64,000 bases of DNA from Comamonas resistens (GTDB taxonomy: Bacteria > Pseudomonadota > Gammaproteobacteria > Burkholderiales > Burkholderiaceae_C): the NCBI RefSeq assembly GCF_030064165.1, contig NZ_CP125947.1, forward strand, positions 2,542,001 through 2,606,000, written 5' to 3'. Every line of letters begins with the position of its first letter. Position 1 is the first letter of the stretch. Positions 27,768 through 37,029 of this stretch are shown piece by piece. Under the pieces are notes generated by a model that was not told where the DNA came from, did not search any database, and saw nothing but the letters and a program-made list of their open reading frames with translations. Made by a program: the position numbers and the translations under genes.

Positions 27768-29708
27768 ATGATCCAGGCGGATGTACTCGATATGGATTCC
27801 TCTTTGCCACCAAGCATCGGCCAGGCAAAGACACTGCCCCAGTTGCTGGCACTGCGCACCAAGGCAACTCCGAATGCTGAGGCTTATCGAGAATTCGATG
27901 AAAAATCCAATCAATGGAAAAGTTTGAGCTGGATCCAAACTGCTCAGAGAGTCGCCGACTGGTCAAGAGCATTGATGGCATCAGAGCTGCCCCCAGGAGC
28001 AAGAGTTGCCATTTTGCTGCCCAACGGACTGGATGCCATGTGCCTCGACCAGGCTTGCTTGCGTTGCGGAATGGTGCCGGTACCTTTGCATGCCATCGAC
28101 AATGCCGGCAGCATCGCCTATATCCTGAAAGACTCTCAATCCAGCCTGCTGATGCTATCGCAGCTACAAACCTGGGAGCAAATTTGCGCCATTGGAGAAG
28201 AGCTACCGTATCTGCAAACGGTTGTGGTAGCGCCCCCAGGCAAACAAGCAGGAGTGCTGTACGACTACCCCGCAGATGAAAGGCATCAAGGCAATCTCCG
28301 GGAGATTCCGATAAACATACTGAGCCGGGAAAGCTGGCTGGAGCAAGGCAAGGCGCAAAACAACGCATTACCCATCCCTCCGGCCGAGTCTGAGCTGGCT
28401 GGCATTGTCTATACCTCAGGAACGACCGGAAAACCCAAGGGAGTAATGCTGACTCATTGCAATGTGGTCAGTGATGTCCATGCAGTCATGCAACGTGTCC
28501 AAGCCACAGAGCAGGACATATTTCTCTCGTTTCTCCCGCTTTCCCATACGTTCGAGCGCACCACTGGCTATTATTTTGCGATAGCCACTGGCTCTTGCGT
28601 GGCCTATGCACGCTCTGTCGCCTTGCTTGCAGCGGATCTGAAGGAAGTCAAGCCGACGGTGCTGATTTCTGTACCGCGCATTTATGAGCGTGTATATGCC
28701 AAAGTGCAGGAAGCATTGGCTCACGCGCCCCACAAACAAAAACTTTTCAGAGCAGCCGTTCAGAAGGGCTGGAAAGTATTTTGTGAAAAACAGAGCATTA
28801 AAAATGCCACAGACTATGTTCAAGACTCTGAAATCAACAGTGGTTGGGCAAGCTGTTTACCCTGGTTTGTACTTCAATCTTTGGTCGCCAAGCCAATGCT
28901 TGCACAGTTTGGTGGTCGCTTGCGGGTTGCGGTCAGTGGTGGCGCGCCCCTCTCTCCGACGATTTCCCAATGCTTTTTAGGACTGGGCCTGCCCATGATC
29001 CAAGGCTATGGCATGACCGAGACCTCTCCTGTTGTCAGCGCCAATGCTTTGGAAGACAACCATCCAGAGACCGTTGGCAAAGTCTTGCCTGGAGTGGCGG
29101 TGCGCATCGGGGAGGACCAGGAGTTGCAAGTTCGCGGCCCCATTGTGATGAAAGGCTACTGGAATCGTCCAGAAGACACTGCTCGTGCCTTTACCCAGGA
29201 TGGCTGGTTAAAAACCGGCGACCAGGCTGCAATTGAAAATGACCGTATTCTTATTAAAGGCCGCATCAAGGAAATCATAGTCACATCCACAGGAGAGAAA
29301 GTTCCACCCAACGATGTTGAGCAAGCAATCATGGTGGATCCATTGTTCGAGCAGGTTTTCGTTGTTGGCGAGGATCGCCCGTTCATTGCATGTGTGGCTG
29401 TTCTCAACCAAGTGGAATGGGCAGAGATTGCCCGGTCTTTAGGGCTTGATCCCCGCGCTGAAAGCAGTCTTCAGCATGCGGCGGCAGAGCGAGCCGTGCT
29501 TGCTAGAATTGAGAAACAGACATCCAGCTTTGCCAAATACGCGGTACCGCGTGCAGTGCATCCGGTGCTGGAGCCCTGGACAATCGACAACGGGCTAATG
29601 ACCCCTACCCTCAAGCTCAAGCGAAAGAATCTGATGGCGCATTACACGGAGGCGATTGAGCAGATGTATGGCAAACCCGCAGACCGCTGGAAAAGGGAAC
29701 CTTCTTGA
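27768..29708 (+). CDS. Long-chain fatty-acid--CoA ligase family protein
   Basis: 646 residues. AMP-binding superfamily motifs in order: P-loop YTSGTTGKPKGVMLTH (near residue 215), GYGMTETSP (near 415), GWLKTGDQA (near 485) and KGRIKEIIVTSTGEKVPPNDVE (near 505). It activates a carboxylic acid to acyl-AMP and then acyl-CoA; the length and the layout resemble bacterial relatives of FAA1/FadD15. The gene stands 51 bases after the MHYT sensor on the same strand and ends in a terminator. Confidence 0.88.
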   Translation: MIQADVLDMDSSLPPSIGQAKTLPQLLALRTKATPNAEAYREFDEKSNQWKSLSWIQTAQRVADWSRALMASELPPGARVAILLPNGLDAMCLDQACLRCGMVPVPLHAIDNAGSIAYILKDSQSSLLMLSQLQTWEQICAIGEELPYLQTVVVAPPGKQAGVLYDYPADERHQGNLREIPINILSRESWLEQGKAQNNALPIPPAESELAGIVYTSGTTGKPKGVMLTHCNVVSDVHAVMQRVQATEQDIFLSFLPLSHTFERTTGYYFAIATGSCVAYARSVALLAADLKEVKPTVLISVPRIYERVYAKVQEALAHAPHKQKLFRAAVQKGWKVFCEKQSIKNATDYVQDSEINSGWASCLPWFVLQSLVAKPMLAQFGGRLRVAVSGGAPLSPTISQCFLGLGLPMIQGYGMTETSPVVSANALEDNHPETVGKVLPGVAVRIGEDQELQVRGPIVMKGYWNRPEDTARAFTQDGWLKTGDQAAIENDRILIKGRIKEIIVTSTGEKVPPNDVEQAIMVDPLFEQVFVVGEDRPFIACVAVLNQVEWAEIARSLGLDPRAESSLQHAAAERAVLARIEKQTSSFAKYAVPRAVHPVLEPWTIDNGLMTPTLKLKRKNLMAHYTEAIEQMYGKPADRWKREPS

Positions 29709-29714
29709 GTTTCT

Positions 29715-29733
29715 AAGGGCTGGAACAGCCCTT
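29715..29733 (+). terminator. Terminator-like hairpin after the acyl-CoA ligase gene
   Basis: AAGGGCTG-GAA-CAGCCCTT, a perfect 8-bp stem 7 bases after the stop, followed by CATTTAT. The T run is weak. The rest of the gap to 29984 is AT-rich with no gene seen. Confidence 0.6.
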
Positions 29734-29984
29734 CATTTATCTGAGCTCATTCCTTGATATTGAATTATCAACACATGTAAGTTACATTAAATAAATTACA
29801 AGTCTCAAACCTCAAAATTTCCGCACCGACTAAACCTGCATCGTTTTACATCTGAGAGACTTGGGTAGTTCATTCATAAATTACTCGTCACTTTTTGACG
29901 TTGCAGATTCTCTCTGCAATGCTCCGACCCCACTGGCTATGAAATATGAGCGGCGCGCAAAGGCCGAGAAACCCTCCCGAGCCC

Positions 29985-30659
29985 CTACTTTCCCTCTTGC
30001 TTCTTGAGCCACTCGATAACGATATCTGACACCGGTTTTTCATATCCACGGTAGTCGTGCTTCGCGCCGTGGACTTCAACTTGTACAAAATTCTCGGATA
30101 CAAGAGGTTTTCGAAAAGATGCAGCTCTCGCATCCATGTCGTTGTCGCCATAAATATCGATAACAGGGATCTTCACTTTTCGCAGATTCAGATTGGTGTT
30201 AACAGGCTCTTTACCACCTGCAGTTAATCTGACTCCTATGAACCCCACAACTGGGGCAGCAGGATTGCTTGCCAGGAAACCTGTAGTCATGCGCCCACCC
30301 ATGCTGTGACCCATAAGGTAAATACGCTCGACTCCTCTTTGCGTCTTCAGATATTCAATTGCAGCCTGGATCCGTTGATAGGCCTCTGGAAACGATGCCG
30401 CAAGTTCTGGCGAATCCGGCGAATCTGCGCCAGGGACCGGCATGCGCAAAGAAAAAGTGTGGAACCCTAGATCCTTGTGAATGGAGCGCCGCAGTGGTCC
30501 GACCACATTACCGTCCGGAGAGTTTCCTCTGCCGTGTGCCAAGACAACTCCTACCTTGGAGTCCTTCCCGTCTAGGTATTCGCCTTGAGGCGTCTGCGCC
30601 ACAACGTTCGTTACCAAGACACAGCTGCAAATCAAGATCAGTGATTTGAGTACTGACAT
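29985..30659 (-). CDS. Exported alpha/beta hydrolase
   Basis: 224 residues. A signal peptide (LKSLILICSCVLVTNVVAQ) is followed by an alpha/beta-hydrolase fold: GVVLAHGRGNSPDGNVV (oxyanion region), nucleophile elbow GHSMGGRM, acid region IPVIDIYGDNDMD, and His in HGAKHDYRGYE. The Cys in the signal peptide is not in a clear lipobox. It resembles DUF3530/dienelactone-hydrolase-like periplasmic esterases. Substrate unknown. It is transcribed alone, convergent with the ligase gene. Confidence 0.75.
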   Translation of the reverse strand: MSVLKSLILICSCVLVTNVVAQTPQGEYLDGKDSKVGVVLAHGRGNSPDGNVVGPLRRSIHKDLGFHTFSLRMPVPGADSPDSPELAASFPEAYQRIQAAIEYLKTQRGVERIYLMGHSMGGRMTTGFLASNPAAPVVGFIGVRLTAGGKEPVNTNLNLRKVKIPVIDIYGDNDMDARAASFRKPLVSENFVQVEVHGAKHDYRGYEKPVSDIVIEWLKKQEGK

Positions 30660-30737
30660 GACAGAAGCCTCCTAGGTAAAAGCCAACTCTGAAATGACTA
30701 TTTCGTGCCTCAATAAGACGCATATCTAGAGACCGCG

Positions 30738-31106
30738 TCACGCCTTCACTTCAAGCACCTGCTCAAATCCCCCAAAGATCATGCGTTTGCCGTCGAAGGG
30801 CATGGGCAGGTTGCCGGGAGTGGAAGGATCCATGCGCGGGTCGTCCATCATTTTCTTCATGGCTGAGTCACGTGTGGCCTTGTCCGGCCATTCGACCCAT
30901 GAGAAAGCCACGGTCTCCTCAGCCGTAGCCAGTACCGAGCGTCGGAAGTCGGTAACTTTGCCATCGGGAACATCATCTCCCCAACCCTCGATCACACGGA
31001 TCGCTCCCAGCTCGATGAATATCGGGTCGAATTTGCGCGCATGCTCAATGAACTTCGCCTTGTTTGCTGTGGGGACAGCGATCACGAAACCATCGATATA
31101 TGACAT
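30738..31106 (-). CDS. DUF1428 family protein (YbaA-like)
   Basis: 122 residues with the family pattern: MSYIDGFVIAVPTANKAKFIEHARKF at the start, DFRRSVLATAEETVAFSWVEWPDKATRD in the middle and MPFDGKRMIFGGFEQVLEV at the end. The fold is a dimeric alpha-beta barrel of the monooxygenase-like type. Biochemical role is not established. It stands alone. Confidence 0.88.
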   Translation of the reverse strand: MSYIDGFVIAVPTANKAKFIEHARKFDPIFIELGAIRVIEGWGDDVPDGKVTDFRRSVLATAEETVAFSWVEWPDKATRDSAMKKMMDDPRMDPSTPGNLPMPFDGKRMIFGGFEQVLEVKA

Positions 31107-31286
31107 GTGTCCACTCCTGTTAGGTTGAACAGGCGGCGCGTGAGCAGCACCGCTTCAGAATGCCCTTCAGGCCAAGCATGGCTTGGCAAGATTCCTTATG
31201 GCGAAGGGCTAACAGAACAAGCCTGATCTTCAAACTCGATATCAGCTGAAATCAATAATCACAGAGGCACTGCGCCTTGCGCCCAG

Positions 31287-31469
31287 CTACTTGCTTTCCA
31301 GCAGCGTGTCAGGCCCCACGTTCGAAGGGGCTTCCTCGGCAGCTGCGGCCTTACGCTGTGCCTTCTCGGCCTTTTTTTTCTTCTTCTCTTGCTCGCGCTG
31401 TCGTTTTTCGAATTGGTAGTTTGGTTTGGGCACCGGACGGTTCCTTTTGTGGTTTGCGTTACCCACCAT
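31287..31469 (-). CDS. Small highly basic protein of unknown function
   Basis: 60 residues from ATG 31469 (MVGNANHKRNRPVPKPNYQF). An internal run of Lys/Arg/Glu (EKRQREQEKKKKKAEKAQRK) is followed by an Ala-rich tail. Very short basic proteins beginning PNYQFEKRQRE are widespread in Burkholderiales, which supports a real gene. It may bind nucleic acid. An upstream in-frame start at 31544 gives 25 unlikely extra residues. Confidence 0.6.
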   Translation of the reverse strand: MVGNANHKRNRPVPKPNYQFEKRQREQEKKKKKAEKAQRKAAAAEEAPSNVGPDTLLESK

Positions 31470-31553
31470 ACTCCATATGCTGGTTCTGCGAACTCTTATC
31501 TCTACTGAGACTGTGTGGTCAGCCAGCAAAGTAGCATGCGTCAAGTCAAGGAG

Positions 31554-31856
31554 TTAGATGTGCCGAAACGCGGATGGCATGGCCCACCTGGCCCGCCCCC
31601 ATGCCACGATGCCTTTTGCATCGCTGACATAATCCTGCAGTATCTGCTTGAGGGTGACGAGACCTTGAACAGGCTGGCCAGTCGCCTGGGCCTCCTCGAT
31701 TTCTGCTTCACATCTCCCCAGCCATTCCTGGGCAAGAGCGCGCCGGGTGAACATCTTGGCCTCGGAAAGAGTCAGTTCTCCGCCCTCCTTCAGACGGATC
31801 TGAGCCCGAAACGATACGACACCCTTGGCACTCTTTCGCTGGGTGATGGTTCCCAT
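31554..31856 (-). pseudogene. N-terminal remnant of a tyrosine integrase at the dusA site
   Basis: From ATG 31856 the frame reads MGTITQRKSAKGVVSFRAQI, then SEAKMFTRRALAQEWLGRCEAEIEEAQATG, matching the N-terminal arm-binding domain of island integrases; the core-binding and catalytic domains are absent. Family-like sequence stops around residue 83 (LQDYVSDAKGI), and the last 17 residues look unrelated. It points away from dusA, 112 bases from its start codon, the arrangement of islands that integrate in the 5' end of dusA. Confidence 0.65.
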
Positions 31857-31874
31857 CAGTGCTCCATGAAATTC

Positions 31875-31951
31875 GTGGTGCACCAATGCAGCATTCAGTG
31901 TCAAAAAAACCGGCAAAACGGGGTAACCAAGGTCAATTTTCAGTGCACCAC
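31875..31951. repeat. Inverted repeat between the integrase remnant and dusA
   Basis: GTGGTGCAC (31875-31883) and its inverse GTGCACCAC (31943-31951) lie 59 bases apart in the spacer. They could be integrase arm-binding sites or part of the old attachment region. Confidence 0.4.
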
Positions 31952-31968
31952 AAGGCACTTTTTGTAGT

Positions 31969-32991
31969 ATGAGCACCGAGCAAACCTTTAAAAAACAATC
32001 AGATAGCAGCATGTGGCGCATGTCGGTGGCCCCTATGATGGACTGGACAGACAAGCATTGCCGCTTTTTTCACCGGCTGCTGAGTCAGCACACCCTGCTC
32101 TACACCGAGATGGTGACTACGGGCGCATTGATTCATGGCGACGTCAAGCGTCATCTGCGTTTTGAGGCACAGGAACATCCTGTCGCACTGCAATTGGGCG
32201 GCAGCGAGCCTGCGGACCTCGCGCAAAGCGCGCACCTTGGTCAGCAATGGGGTTATGACGAGATCAATCTCAACTGCGGCTGCCCCAGCGAGCGTGTACA
32301 ACGCGGCGCATTCGGCGCTTGCTTGATGAACGAAGCATCGTTGGTTGCAGATTGTGTCAAGGCCATGGTTGATGTGGTTGATGTGCCGGTGACCGTCAAG
32401 CACCGCATCGGCATCGACAAGATCGAGAGCTATGACTTTGTCCGCGACTTTGTGGGCACCGTTGCCGAAGCGGGCTGCGAAGTCTTTATCGTCCATGCGC
32501 GCAACGCCTGGCTCAAAGGTCTGTCGCCCAAGGAAAACCGTGAGGTTCCCCCTCTTCGCTATGAAGTCGTGGCTCAGCTCAAGCGTGATTTCCCCAGACT
32601 CACGATTGCGGTCAATGGCGGCATCAAAACTGACGATGTAGTGCAGCAGCAGCTCAACCAGGTCGATGGCGTGATGGTTGGCCGCGAGGCCTATCACAAC
32701 CCCTGGTGGCTGGCTTCATGGGATGCGCTTTACTATCAGGACGGGAGCATCGAGCGTTCACGGGAAAGCGTTGAAGAGCAAATGGTGCTCTATATGGAGC
32801 ATGAGGCCCGAGAACACGGAACCCATTGGTATTCCATCGCCCGTCACATGCTGGGTCTGCGCAACGGGCTTGCCGGCGCCCGCCGCTGGCGCCAGGTCTG
32901 GAGCGATCACAAGCTCAAAACCTTGCCTCCACACGAAGTGATGAAGCTCGCCCGCACCAAGCCCGTTCAGGCCGAAGCGCTGAGCCTCTAA
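31969..32991 (+). CDS. dusA: tRNA-dihydrouridine synthase A
   Basis: 340 residues. FMN-dependent TIM-barrel enzyme that reduces uridines in the D-loop of tRNA. DusA-type motifs: SVAPMMDWTDKHCRFFHRLL, YTEMVTTGALIHG, EINLNCGCPSERVQRGAFGACLM (catalytic Cys in NCGCPS), HARNAWLKGLSPKENR and the FMN phosphate-binding region AVNGGIKT. A second start at 32011 (MWRMSVAP) is possible. The N-terminal 14 residues upstream of it may derive from past island integration. Confidence 0.92.
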   Translation: MSTEQTFKKQSDSSMWRMSVAPMMDWTDKHCRFFHRLLSQHTLLYTEMVTTGALIHGDVKRHLRFEAQEHPVALQLGGSEPADLAQSAHLGQQWGYDEINLNCGCPSERVQRGAFGACLMNEASLVADCVKAMVDVVDVPVTVKHRIGIDKIESYDFVRDFVGTVAEAGCEVFIVHARNAWLKGLSPKENREVPPLRYEVVAQLKRDFPRLTIAVNGGIKTDDVVQQQLNQVDGVMVGREAYHNPWWLASWDALYYQDGSIERSRESVEEQMVLYMEHEAREHGTHWYSIARHMLGLRNGLAGARRWRQVWSDHKLKTLPPHEVMKLARTKPVQAEALSL

Positions 32992-33110
32992 GGCGCTTCA
33001 GAGCCCTGGAGTCAAAACCTTGGCAGCTCAGTAATTACCTGCGTTGCGTGCATCCATCAGCAGGCGGGCTTGAAGGGCTTTTACTAGTTTGCATGTCAAA
33101 TGCTGCTGTT

Positions 33111-33127
33111 ATATTGCACTGCAACAT
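33111..33127. promoter_or_regulatory. Palindromic element upstream of phaZ, shared with phaA
   Basis: ATATTGCACTGCAACAT contains the palindrome TTGCA-C-TGCAA (33114-33124), 20 bases before the phaZ start. The same 17-bp element with two differences lies before phaA on its strand (54209-54225). TGCA-rich palindromes are bound by PhaR-type regulators of PHA genes. Confidence 0.55.
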
Positions 33128-33147
33128 AACCAAAAGCGCCCCCACTC

Positions 33148-34566
33148 ATGCTCTATCAGATCTACGAAATGCAACGCGCAATGGTCGAGCCTTTTGCCGA
33201 CTTTGCTCAGGCTGCCTCCAAGTTCTACAACAATCCCCACTCGGCCTTCAGCCAGTTGCCCATGGCTCAGCGCATGGCCGCGGGCTTCAATCTGATGTAT
33301 CGCCTGGGCAAAGATTATGAAAAGCCCGAGTTCGATCTGCATAGCGTCGAAGTCAACGGCGTAGACGTCACCATTCGCGAGCGCGTGGAAGTCGACAAGC
33401 CGTTCTGCGAGCTGCGCCGCTTCAAGCGCTTTTCCGACGACCCCGAGACGCTGGATCTCATGCTCAGCCAACCCGTGGTGCTGATCGTGGCACCACTCTC
33501 GGGCCACTATGCCACCTTGCTGCGCGACACTGTTCAAAGCATGCTCGGCGGCCATAAGGTCTACATCACCGACTGGAAGAATGCCCGCACCGTCCCGCTG
33601 TCCGAGGGAGAGTTCCATCTCGACGACTATGTGAACTATGTGCAGGAATTCATACGCTATCTGCAGGGCCGTTATGGCCAATGCCATGTGGTCAGCGTCT
33701 GCCAGCCCACGGTGCCGGTGCTGGCCGCCGTGTCGTTGATGGCCAGCCGTGGCGAAAAAACGCCCTTGTCCATGACCATGATGGGCGGGCCCATCGATGC
33801 CCGCCGCTCGCCGACGGCCGTGAACAACCTGGCCGAGACCCGCAGCTACGAATGGTTCGAGAACAACGTCATTTACGAAGTACCGAACAATTACCCCGGT
33901 GCCGGCCGCCGTGTCTACCCGGGCTTTTTGCAGTACTCGGGCTTTGTGGCCATGAATCCCGACCGCCACGCCAACAGCCACTACGACTATTTCAAGGACC
34001 TGATCAAGGGCGACGAGGCCAGCGCCGAGCATCACCGCAAGTTCTACGACGAATACAACGCCGTACTCGACATGGATGCCGACTATTACCTGGAGACCAT
34101 TGCCACCGTGTTCCAGGAATACAAGCTGGTCAAAGGTACATGGCAGGTCAAAAACGAGCAGGGAGAGCCTGAGCTGGTGCGCCCGCAGGACATCAAGAAC
34201 TGCGCTTTGCTGACCGTTGAAGGAGAGCTGGATGACATCTCCGGCGCCGGCCAGACCCGTGCCGCCCATGATTTGTGCACCGGCATCAAGGCCGATGCAC
34301 GCCAGCATATTGAAGTGCCAGGTGCCGGTCACTACGGTATCTTCAGCGGCAGCCGCTGGCGCAAGAACGTCTACCCACAGGTGCGTGACTTCATCCTCTC
34401 CCATCAGCCTGCCAGTGCAACAAAGGCCAGCGCTGCCGGCCATGTCAGCAGCATGAGCGATGACGAGTTGGAAGTCTCCAGCAAGCCCCAAGCCAGAAGC
34501 GATGTGAAAAACGGCGACAATGCCAGCTCGCCAAAAAACGCACGCCAAGCGCGCGAAAAGGTTTAA
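33148..34566 (+). CDS. phaZ: Intracellular polyhydroxyalkanoate depolymerase
   Basis: 472 residues. MLYQIYEMQRAMVEPF at the N-terminus and the nucleophile motif VSVCQPT (C185) are typical of Ralstonia-type intracellular PhaZ enzymes, which use Cys instead of Ser. The acid and base are probably the Asp in VEGELDDISG and the His in PGAGHYGIFSG. It degrades amorphous PHB granules. A 60-residue Ser/Ala-rich C-terminal tail extends beyond the core. A palindrome shared with phaA lies upstream, so it may be co-regulated with synthesis. Confidence 0.92.
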   Translation: MLYQIYEMQRAMVEPFADFAQAASKFYNNPHSAFSQLPMAQRMAAGFNLMYRLGKDYEKPEFDLHSVEVNGVDVTIRERVEVDKPFCELRRFKRFSDDPETLDLMLSQPVVLIVAPLSGHYATLLRDTVQSMLGGHKVYITDWKNARTVPLSEGEFHLDDYVNYVQEFIRYLQGRYGQCHVVSVCQPTVPVLAAVSLMASRGEKTPLSMTMMGGPIDARRSPTAVNNLAETRSYEWFENNVIYEVPNNYPGAGRRVYPGFLQYSGFVAMNPDRHANSHYDYFKDLIKGDEASAEHHRKFYDEYNAVLDMDADYYLETIATVFQEYKLVKGTWQVKNEQGEPELVRPQDIKNCALLTVEGELDDISGAGQTRAAHDLCTGIKADARQHIEVPGAGHYGIFSGSRWRKNVYPQVRDFILSHQPASATKASAAGHVSSMSDDELEVSSKPQARSDVKNGDNASSPKNARQAREKV

Positions 34567-34582
34567 AAGCTAGAGATTTCGC

Positions 34583-35269
34583 ATGACCTCATCAATGTCC
34601 GCAGCCTCTTCGCTTCAAGCACTGGCTGCGAACATTGATGCAGCCTTGCCCCAGACTCAGTGCACACGCTGCGGTTATCCCGACTGCGCGGCCTATGCAG
34701 GGGCAATTGCTCGTGGTGAAGCGCCTATCAATCAATGCCCTCCCGGAGGCCAGGAGGGCATTCGTCGTCTTGCCGCCATTACCCGCCAGCCCGAAATTCC
34801 ACTGAGTGCAGAACATGGCGTGGAATCCTGGCGCAGCCTTGCTGTGGTCGATGAGGCCTGGTGCATAGGCTGCACGCTGTGCATCAAGGCCTGCCCTACC
34901 GATGCCATCCTGGGCGCCAACAAACGCATGCATACCGTGATCGCAGAGCACTGCACAGGCTGCGAACTGTGCATTCCCGTCTGCCCCGTGGACTGCATCG
35001 AGCTGATCAATGCCAGTGGCAGCGCAACGGGCTGGAACGCCTGGAGCACCGAACAAGCCCAGCATGCGCGTGGCCGTTATGCCCTGCACCATCAGCGAAC
35101 CGGCCGCAAGGCCAATGCTCCCGTCCGCACCACGGCACAGGAGCCGGCTGCCGAAGCTGCGACTGAAAGCACGGAGCAGCCTCAATCCTCTGCTGCCATG
35201 GACAAGAAAGCCATGCTGGCCTCCATCATGGCTAAGGCCAGAGCGCAGCGCACAGAACAAAAATCATGA
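34583..35269 (+). CDS. rnfB: RnfB-like ferredoxin (electron transport complex subunit B)
   Basis: 228 residues. It lacks the N-terminal membrane span of classical RnfB. The N-terminal 4Fe-4S domain ([21 protein letters not shown], then NQCPPGG) is followed by two ferredoxin clusters, [12 protein letters not shown] and [13 protein letters not shown] low-complexity tail ends in a helix ([18 protein letters not shown]). It transfers electrons, but the other rnf genes are not nearby, so its partner is unknown. It follows phaZ by 16 bases and is probably co-transcribed. Confidence 0.85.
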   Translation: MTSSMSAASSLQALAANIDAALPQTQCTRCGYPDCAAYAGAIARGEAPINQCPPGGQEGIRRLAAITRQPEIPLSAEHGVESWRSLAVVDEAWCIGCTLCIKACPTDAILGANKRMHTVIAEHCTGCELCIPVCPVDCIELINASGSATGWNAWSTEQAQHARGRYALHHQRTGRKANAPVRTTAQEPAAEAATESTEQPQSSAAMDKKAMLASIMAKARAQRTEQKS

Positions 35270-35338
35270 TAAAACAGTCCTGTAACGCTTACCCAGAAAG
35301 CGCTACAAGCTATCAAAACAAGAGTTCCAAGTCTTTAC

Positions 35339-36826
35339 TCAGACAGCCGCCAGACTCTTGTAGACGCCGCAGCCCCAATACAGCCCGTTGTGCTTGCAGA
35401 CATAGGACATCTTGGTCTGCACTTTCTGTGTGCTGGGGTTGATGTAGTCGTACTCCACCCAGCCCGGGCAGGACTCCGCCTGGGCAATGATGTCGGCAAT
35501 CAACTGCTCGCCTCGAATGCCAGGCACATCCTGCACGCGCACGCCGACTTTTTCGGGATTGCCACCAAAGGCCCGATATTCTCCCTGAGCGTTGAGCGCA
35601 AACACATACATATCGCGGTCGTGATAAGGCTGCAGGGGGTCGCTGATGGAGTGCAGCACCTGACTCTGGCTGTGTCCTCCATTGAGCAAGCGCAGGGCTG
35701 CATCGACCAGGGCTACCGCCTCCTCGGCCGTGCCTTGCTGCAGCCGGAACCGCTCGACCGTTCCCGACAGAGCCTGCGCACGCAACTGCAAGGCCTGGGC
35801 CTGTTGCAATGCATGGCCCACCATCTGGGCATTGTGTTGTGTGATGTCATCGATCTGGCGCACTGCATTCGTGATTTCCTGCAGGCCCGTGCTCTGGCTG
35901 CTGGCCGAATCGGACAGCACCCCCATATGGGAGACCACATCATGAATGGCACGCGTCACGCCGTTGATCTCCTGGCCCGCATCGCGCAGCAGTTGCACGC
36001 TCTGGGTCACCTGCTCCACGGTCTCGCCAATCAGCTGGCGGATTTCCTTGGCGGCTTCACCGCTGCGCTGGGCCAGAGAGCGCACCTCGCTGGCCACCAC
36101 GGCAAACCCCCTGCCTTGCTCGCCCGCCCGGGCCGCTTCCACGGCAGCGTTCAGCGCCAGGATATTGGTCTGAAACGCAATACCATCAATGACACCGATG
36201 ATCTCGCGCATGCGCCCGGCGTTGCGCTCTATGGATTCCACCGAATGCACGGCATGCTCCATGGCCGCTGCGCCCTGGTCCGCCGCTGCACGCACACCAT
36301 GCGCCTGGGCATGTGCAGCCCGCGCCACATCCACATTGTTCTGTACGGCAGTGGTCAGTTGCTCCACGCTGACCACGGTCTGAGTCAGATTGCTGGCCTG
36401 AGCCTCGGTACGCTCGGCCAAGGCCTGGTGTTCTCCGATCAGGCTCTGTCCGGCCTGCGCCACCAGCGCCGCATTGCTGCGCACATCGGCCACCATGCCG
36501 GACAGCGCTTGCACCATGCCTTGGGTCAGATTCGCGGCATTGTCCGGAACTGCGGCCAGCCTCAGGTCACCATGCGCGACCTGCTCCAGGGCCTGTTGCA
36601 ACTCCAGCCAACGCGCCTGCCAGCGCCTGTAGAACCAATGTCCCCACAGCAGCATGCCCAGACCCCAGACCGGCAACCAGCCCAGCTGCAGCCCTCGGTC
36701 CAATGGAGCCAGCATGACCAAGGGCCCTGCCAGCAGCCACGGCAGGCCTGTGAGGGCAGCCACGGGGCTAATGGCACGCGATAAACGGGGATCTCCCTTG
36801 TCTGAACTGACGATCTGTTGCTGCAT
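35339..36826 (-). CDS. Methyl-accepting chemotaxis protein with C-terminal Cache-like domain
   Basis: 495 residues from ATG 36826, which has an AGAGAGGA site; the open frame upstream has no better start. Two short hydrophobic segments ([37 protein letters not shown]) near residues 25-65 leave almost no periplasmic part. The signalling hairpin is typical ([23 protein letters not shown]). After it, residues 390-495 form a sensor-like domain ([42 protein letters not shown]) resembling a single Cache_2 domain. The sensor would therefore be cytoplasmic. Confidence 0.85.
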   Translation of the reverse strand: MQQQIVSSDKGDPRLSRAISPVAALTGLPWLLAGPLVMLAPLDRGLQLGWLPVWGLGMLLWGHWFYRRWQARWLELQQALEQVAHGDLRLAAVPDNAANLTQGMVQALSGMVADVRSNAALVAQAGQSLIGEHQALAERTEAQASNLTQTVVSVEQLTTAVQNNVDVARAAHAQAHGVRAAADQGAAAMEHAVHSVESIERNAGRMREIIGVIDGIAFQTNILALNAAVEAARAGEQGRGFAVVASEVRSLAQRSGEAAKEIRQLIGETVEQVTQSVQLLRDAGQEINGVTRAIHDVVSHMGVLSDSASSQSTGLQEITNAVRQIDDITQHNAQMVGHALQQAQALQLRAQALSGTVERFRLQQGTAEEAVALVDAALRLLNGGHSQSQVLHSISDPLQPYHDRDMYVFALNAQGEYRAFGGNPEKVGVRVQDVPGIRGEQLIADIIAQAESCPGWVEYDYINPSTQKVQTKMSYVCKHNGLYWGCGVYKSLAAV

Positions 36827-37029
36827 GGCATATCCTCTCTTGCATCTAATCTCTTGTATGCGGTTCGGGCCGTGCAACTGCCAGCCTCCTCGCCACCTCT
36901 TTGCCTCGGTGTTTGCTTTTGCCCGCCAGCTTAAGTAACAAATTGCAATATTTCGAGACTGGGAAACCCGAAATTTCAAAAAGTTGAGCCTGCATTTGTC
37001 CATGCTCAAAGTGCATCACTTCATAATAG

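Noticed and set aside
33109..34548. 479-codon minus-strand frame opposite phaZ
   Set aside because: Antisense of phaZ, which has clear family motifs; the reverse frame has none.
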